Below, piece after piece: positions 59,283-64,000 of a stretch of 64,000 bases of DNA. The notes beneath the pieces were generated by a model. The model worked only from the letters and a program-made list of their open reading frames with translations, was not told where the DNA came from and did not search any database. The DNA is from Cenococcum geophilum 1.58. Its lineage: Eukaryota; Ascomycota; Dothideomycetes; Gloniales; Gloniaceae. Both the position numbers and the translations under genes were made by a program. The first letter of the stretch is position 1. Every line of letters begins with the position of its first letter. The DNA lies in assembly GCA_001692895.1 (NCBI GenBank), contig KV748179.1:2232001-2296000 (forward strand), read 5' to 3'.

Positions 59283-62280
59283 ATACCGCCACCTAGATTT
59301 GGTAGACTATTTAGATTAGGAAACCCTATTTAGAACTTTACCTTTTTACCCTTAATAAACCTTAGAAATAGTTATAATTAGCTAAAGTAGAAACTAAGCA
59401 GAATTAAGAATAACGGTATGCTTATTATATCTTCATTTAGTAGACCACTGGTTCTCTATAAAGGAGCTAAGTGACAAATTAGTAATGTCCTAACGGAAGT
59501 TAGAGGCTTTATGGTTAATTGGCGTTGAGTAGTGCTTATCTAAATCTATAATGAGATTTTGCTCTTATAAGAAAACTACGCAGATGCGGCTAGTATAGTA
59601 GTTAATTTTATTAACTAAGATAACGGACTATAAGTATCTCTAGAAAAGGACACATTTATATTAATCTTTAAGGATATCTCTAACGTTAGCAAAATGGCTA
59701 AAGATTAGAGAAACCGATGTAATAAAGCTAGAGAAACTATTTAAAAGGCCTAGGGATAAGATGTTCTTAACGGACCGCTAAAATACGTAGTCTTCTATAA
59801 CTTCCTCTCTGCCGTCCAAAAGCTCGCAATACACCTACTTCCTAAAGTTATAGTAAGAGTTAATAAAGCTCTAATTAATAGGCTTAAATATCTAGAACGT
59901 GGCATCTAAAACACTACTTAACTACAGCTGATTAATTTTATACTCGCATCTAAGATGTTAGGAAGGGTAATATTAGACTAGGTGGTAAATAAGTATAGTT
60001 TAGGAAGACACTTAACTGGCTTTTTTGTTCTAAATAAGGACCTACCGCTAAGAAGTGGGAGACTAACTATTGTGGGACTAGAGGTTACTAATGTCGGAAT
60101 TAGACAAGTAGGAGAGAGCTTAGCTCTCGCACTGCAAATATATTTATAGCATGCTTCTAACGTAATAAATTCCTTAGCCTTTTAGCCATTAATACCTGTT
60201 TAAGGAGGAGGCGTTAGTATTATGCTAAGTCCGTCCCAATAAGGATCGCCTATATTAGTTAACTCGACTTTATTATCTATAAACGAGAGCATTCTTATAG
60301 CTGGAACGCCTGTTAACTCGCCCCCGCGGCTGCTAGTATCTTTATTAAAAAGGAATTTAAGAAGGGGGCTGATAATTGCTTACCCGGAAGTAGGAGGGCT
60401 AGGAGTAGAATTAATGTTTAATAAGAATATTATTAAGCTGGGAGATAATATGGAGTATATTAAGGAGGCTACAGATACTGTGGCGGTACTCTGTATAAAA
60501 TAAGGATGCGACTATAAGAATAACGTGCCAGCGTATCTTAAGGTGTCCCTAAATCAAACTACTAAAATTAAACTAATAGAGGTTATAAAGCTCTTACGTA
60601 GCTAGTATAGGGCGGCTGGTTCTAATCTAGAGATATATAAGGTCTACTAGATGCATACTTAAGCAATAGGAGGACGTATGGGTTTAGCGATAAAAGGTTT
60701 AAATTATACCGCACTATATTACAGACTCCGTTTAATATATTACGCCTATAACTACCTTGGCACTATAAAGACTAATTCTACTATATACTCCTAGTTTAAA
60801 AAGGCTTATAGACCTCTAGTTCTATCCGATTCCTTAAGACTATATAAGTTTATTTATAACTTAGCGCTAAGGTTTTCCTACAACAAAGAGGCTTTACTTA
60901 ATTAGATAATGTCACTAAAAGACTAAAAAGTATAGCAGCGAGAAGGATCCGTAATTTTAAACGTGTTTAGATGGTGGTGGGATTCTAGTATCTTAATAAT
61001 AATCGACAAGGAAATGCGTATATACCGCCATTATTAGCGTCTAATTAATAGGCGGCCAAATTATAGCTAGTTAAGAACGATAGTTTACGGTCTCTACTAG
61101 TAGCTAATAAGATAAGATCCTTAGTATTATTATCTCTATTACGCTTTTAGGCCTAATAGTTAGTGGTAACTTATTTCCTACCCTTATTATGCGAAATTCG
61201 CGGTTAAAGGAGACTCTATAGCGTTCCGCTATATTAATATTAATATTCCCTCGCTCCTTAAAAGTGGATATAGTGCCGATATAATTTAAGGAAGCGTTTC
61301 TCTAGATAATAAGACTAAGGATAACTGCACAATTATCTTACCCGGCATGCATTATTATTTAGAATTATAGTGGGCAGATCTTAAAGCGTGAGGATTAACT
61401 AAGGGTAACGGATTTATGCATAAAATCTCGGACTATAACTAGACTATTAAGGATATAGAGAAATATGCGACTGATTAGGTAGCTTAGCCTTATAAGAAAG
61501 GAGATGTGCGTATAACTATACCTTACCTTCCTTATAGAGTAAAAGGACCTTTAACTAGGACCCAGTAAATAATACTGCTATAGTTTATTAGTATTTAGGA
61601 CAATTATAACAATCTTAAGGTTACGGAAGGGGGAACCTGGGTAGAGCTGGTAGATGCACACTAAGACTTAAAAGCGCCGCCCCGTACGCTATCTGGACAT
61701 GCCAATCTTTATGGCGCAATCCTATACCGCTTCCCTGCTATAGTTAAACTTATAGCTGCTAGCGCCTTATCTAACGCTCTTCTAGGTAGACGGCGATAGG
61801 ATTCTCTAGCGGTAATTTAAGACCGTAACCTTCTTTTTAATGGTAATGGGAACGAAGTTAGGAAATAGATATATTCCTACCGTTTTAGGGCTATTAAAAA
61901 CTATAAGGATGCGTTTTAGCTTATATATGCAACCGAAATAGAGCGCTTTAATAGCCGCTCGTACTTCTACTGCGTTAATAATGGAATTAATCCTTTAACT
62001 ATTACAGTAGACCTAAGTAGAGTGCCCCCGGTTATTGCAGAAGGATAGAGTTATGCGGAGTTGCCTAAAGAATTATAGGACAGAACTGAGCAAATGGAAG
62101 GGCGTAAAAGAGCTATATTATCTAAGAGCCGCTAGTCTGAAGTCTCTTATGCTACTTAGCTAAATAGACGAAAATAGTCTTATTTAACTAGAATAGAGTC
62201 TCCTTATTTACTATCTCGGGTTTATAGTAAGGGTAAGAAACGTATATAATCACCTGCCGCGCCTTTATTTTAAAGATAAG
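59283..62280 (+). pseudogene. Third ORF of gypsy F: about 1000 codons, possible 2OG-Fe(II) dioxygenase-like end
   Basis: One uninterrupted frame runs from about 59283 to 62270. All breaks are TAA/TAG/TGA in place of probable Gln, Trp or Arg codons, and I find no frameshift. The middle part has RWWWDSSILIIIDKEM (from about 60972). The C-terminal third reads F-R-Y-I-N-I-N-I-P (61224-61250), where RIP could have changed an H-x-D. It continues ILPGMHYYLEL, GDVRITIPYLPYRVKGP (His candidate at 61533-61535, now Tyr) and an Arg about eight residues on, then GGTWVEL, APPRTLSGHANLYGAI and LLGRRR. H-x-D...H...R spacing fits the double-stranded beta-helix dioxygenases (the TET/JBP group travels with some fungal transposons), but this is a hypothesis. 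The N-terminal two thirds match nothing I recognise. The start codon is uncertain. Confidence 0.6.
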
Positions 62281-62334
62281 GAGTTTTAGAGTTTTGGAAG
62301 TCGTTAGGGGACAACAACTTAGGTAGGGGAGGTA

Positions 62335-62601
62335 TGTGGTAGTGTGATTTGGCCCCTAGATTTAACATCTAGATTGGGCATAGCTTTAGGAGAGCCTAGG
62401 CCTTCTATAAGTTATATAGATCGGTCTAAAGCCTTTAGAGTCTTTAATAACTTGGACAGGCACAAGGGACACAAAATACACTCTTTTCTTCTCTTCTTAC
62501 TGACTGCTTTCCTACTAATTTCCACTGACTGACTACGACCGACCGGCAGACCTAATAGCACTGTGACTTACTATCTGAGAGGGACCGCGTACACCACTAC
62601 A
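62335..62601 (+). repeat. 3' LTR of gypsy F
   Basis: 267 bp; TGTGGTAGTGTGATTTGGCC to CCACTACA. Preceded by the polypurine tract AGGTAGGGGAGGTA. It has more CAGGCACAAG-type triplets than the 5' LTR. Confidence 0.93.
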
Positions 62602-64000
62602 ATACTATTATATGCCTTAATAGGGACTTCCTTAACCTTAATTGCTATTACCTTTATCTGTTATTCAAACTCTATAAATAAGAAGTTCTTTTCTACGTTA
62701 TAGACGATTTAATTAGGGGGTTCTAGGTAAATATTAATCTAGTATAATTAAAGGGTATCCTATACGTTCCTAGCTAATATATTCTTTAAAAATTATACGG
62801 CTTAAAAGGAGGTTAAAAAGTTAATAACTTAAAGTACTGGCTTGCCGCTAAGATATATAACGTTAATAATAATATAGAAGTTAAAGTTATAGTTATCTTT
62901 AAGGGTAAACTTAAATCGGCTAGGGGATTTCTAATTTATTTAGTAGTAATAGCAGTACTTTATAAGATATTTAATCGCTTTAATTTTAACCTTATAGCCT
63001 ACTTACTAGAGAACCCTAAGTAATTAGTAAACTAATAGGTAACCAAAATAACGGTATAGTTAGCGTAACTCTAACTCGGTTAAATGGCTTTAAGTAACGC
63101 TCTTTTCTAGTTATTAAAGGAGCAACTAAGGGTAACCCTACTTACGTATAATAGGCACCTAATTATCTCCCTATATAAGTATATTCTTAAGGTTATTAAG
63201 CTTAATGCCTAATTTATTTATATCCCTAATATAGAATAGAAACGGAGTATTTATGGGAATAATATAAAAAGTAATATATTCTAAAGGGGTTTAGACCCTA
63301 ATTGTGCCGAGAGAGATTATAGTACCTTTGCTAAAATAAATTGTATATTAGCCTGCCGTTAATTAGTTAATCTAAACAAAGCTATTAAGCTACTAAAGAG
63401 CTTAAACTTAAGGTTCTCCTACTATAGATACTCCTACGACTCCTATATCTGGCATAATACTATAAAAGACGTTTACTAAGTATCTATCGTTAAAGGAAAA
63501 CGCGGAACTCTCCTTTAGCTTATTAAAGATATCTAACTTCGTAATAGAGTAGAGTATAAATTAGTTATTAAGAATAGTAACAGTTTATATACCATCTACC
63601 TTACTATACTTAGTAAAGTATTAGTTAGGAGAGTAGTCTTTAATTTCCATATCTATAAGGAGCTATTTAGTCTTATTAACCTCACCCTTAAGATCTTCTA
63701 CGCCTTTATATTAAACTAAAAAGCTTTAAAAGTAGGCCGTAGTAACCTTATAATTTCTAACGTTTTTTATACTCTAACGGAACTTATTATATACCTCCTT
63801 TTACTTATTAAGGGAGTGTCTAGTTAACTAGCAATTTGGCTTCTTATAAACATAGTACTTCTTTTAGCAATTACTTTAAAATAAACCTCTATAAGGACCT
63901 CTATAATTGCCTTATAGTTGATATTAATTATACCCTTTACCGTATTCCCTACTACGGCCACTATATATTTAGTTAGTCTAGTTATAATTATATTAGTTAA
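62602..64000 (-). pseudogene. Copia G pol, upstream part: integrase core and preceding region
   Basis: Minus-strand reading toward gypsy F gives LSGKPVL, then INIYLEPPN, IVYNVEKNFLF and VIAIKVKEVPIKAYNSI at 62606-62870. This is the copia integrase core that joins, across gypsy F, to the part at 43489. The remainder to 64000 should contain the integrase N-terminus, protease and gag, but I could not fix domain limits. The element continues past the window. RIP-degraded. Confidence 0.75.

Larger units (their letters stand above)
43490..62601 (+). mobile_element. Gypsy F: Ty3/gypsy element with an extra 3' ORF, itself split by gypsy H
   Basis: 267-bp LTRs (43490-43756, 62335-62601) with ATAC on both outer sides (43486-43489, 62602-62605). 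The integrase frame of copia G is cut exactly there. The interior without gypsy H is about 10.6 kb, long for a gypsy element. The plus-strand order is leader, gag with a zinc knuckle, protease, reverse transcriptase, RNase H, [gypsy H], integrase, spacer with a hairpin, a third ORF of about 1000 codons, polypurine tract AGGTAGGGGAGGTA (62321-62334), LTR. Inactivated by RIP. Confidence 0.92.

Noticed and set aside
1..64000. tRNA and rRNA genes
   Set aside because: No cloverleaf with credible A/B boxes and no rRNA core motif was seen on reading; a covariance-model scan was not possible.

Overview
The window reads as a nuclear contig of a filamentous ascomycete (Pezizomycotina). Three things suggest this. 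The gene at the left edge has seven visible exons with 52-81 bp introns. The bulk is retrotransposon sequence altered in the way repeat-induced point mutation (RIP) alters DNA: CA/TG is scarce, TA abounds, CG largely survives, and frames are closed by TAG/TAA where Trp or Gln is expected. There are also Tad1-like LINEs and chromodomain Ty3/gypsy elements. I cannot name the species. Only two intact protein genes are visible.

Layout. 1-2250: euchromatic edge with the 3' part of an oxysterol-binding-protein gene (+). 2255-30034: nested transposons. A Tc1/mariner remnant carries a fragment of gypsy family D. It abuts gypsy element C, whose 5' LTR was split by gypsy A (3511-9866, TSD AGAAA). C was also hit by copia B (10257-18382, TSD AATAG), by a solo LTR of family A (21714-21906, TSD CCTAC) and by a Tad1-like LINE (22863-28433, 18-bp TSD). 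Copia B itself received a 1.45-kb TIR element full of minisatellites and a PIF/Harbinger-type MITE; neither looks RIPped.

30035-38240: a short gag-only copia-like element (E) sits in a second MITE copy and was itself split by a complete gypsy D (30866-36724, 359-bp LTRs). 38446-40020 (-): an intact 524-residue gene encoding a HeLo-like helical domain joined to a kinase fold with degraded catalytic motifs, an architecture resembling MLKL, on a GC-normal island between transposons. 40719-64000: copia G (-) is split by gypsy F (43490-62601), which is split by gypsy H (48970-57446, TSD ACTAA), which holds a poly(A) retroposon (52860-53372).

The least expected object is in gypsy F. Between the end of integrase and the 3' LTR lies a third ORF of about 1000 codons (59283-62280), on the element's own strand. 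It keeps one frame throughout and is closed only by RIP-type stops. Its C-terminal part has residues compatible with a 2-oxoglutarate/Fe(II) dioxygenase (HxD...H...R after allowing for RIP). The two host genes are not functionally linked to each other or to the elements; the HeLo-pseudokinase is a candidate regulated-cell-death or incompatibility gene in a fast-evolving region.
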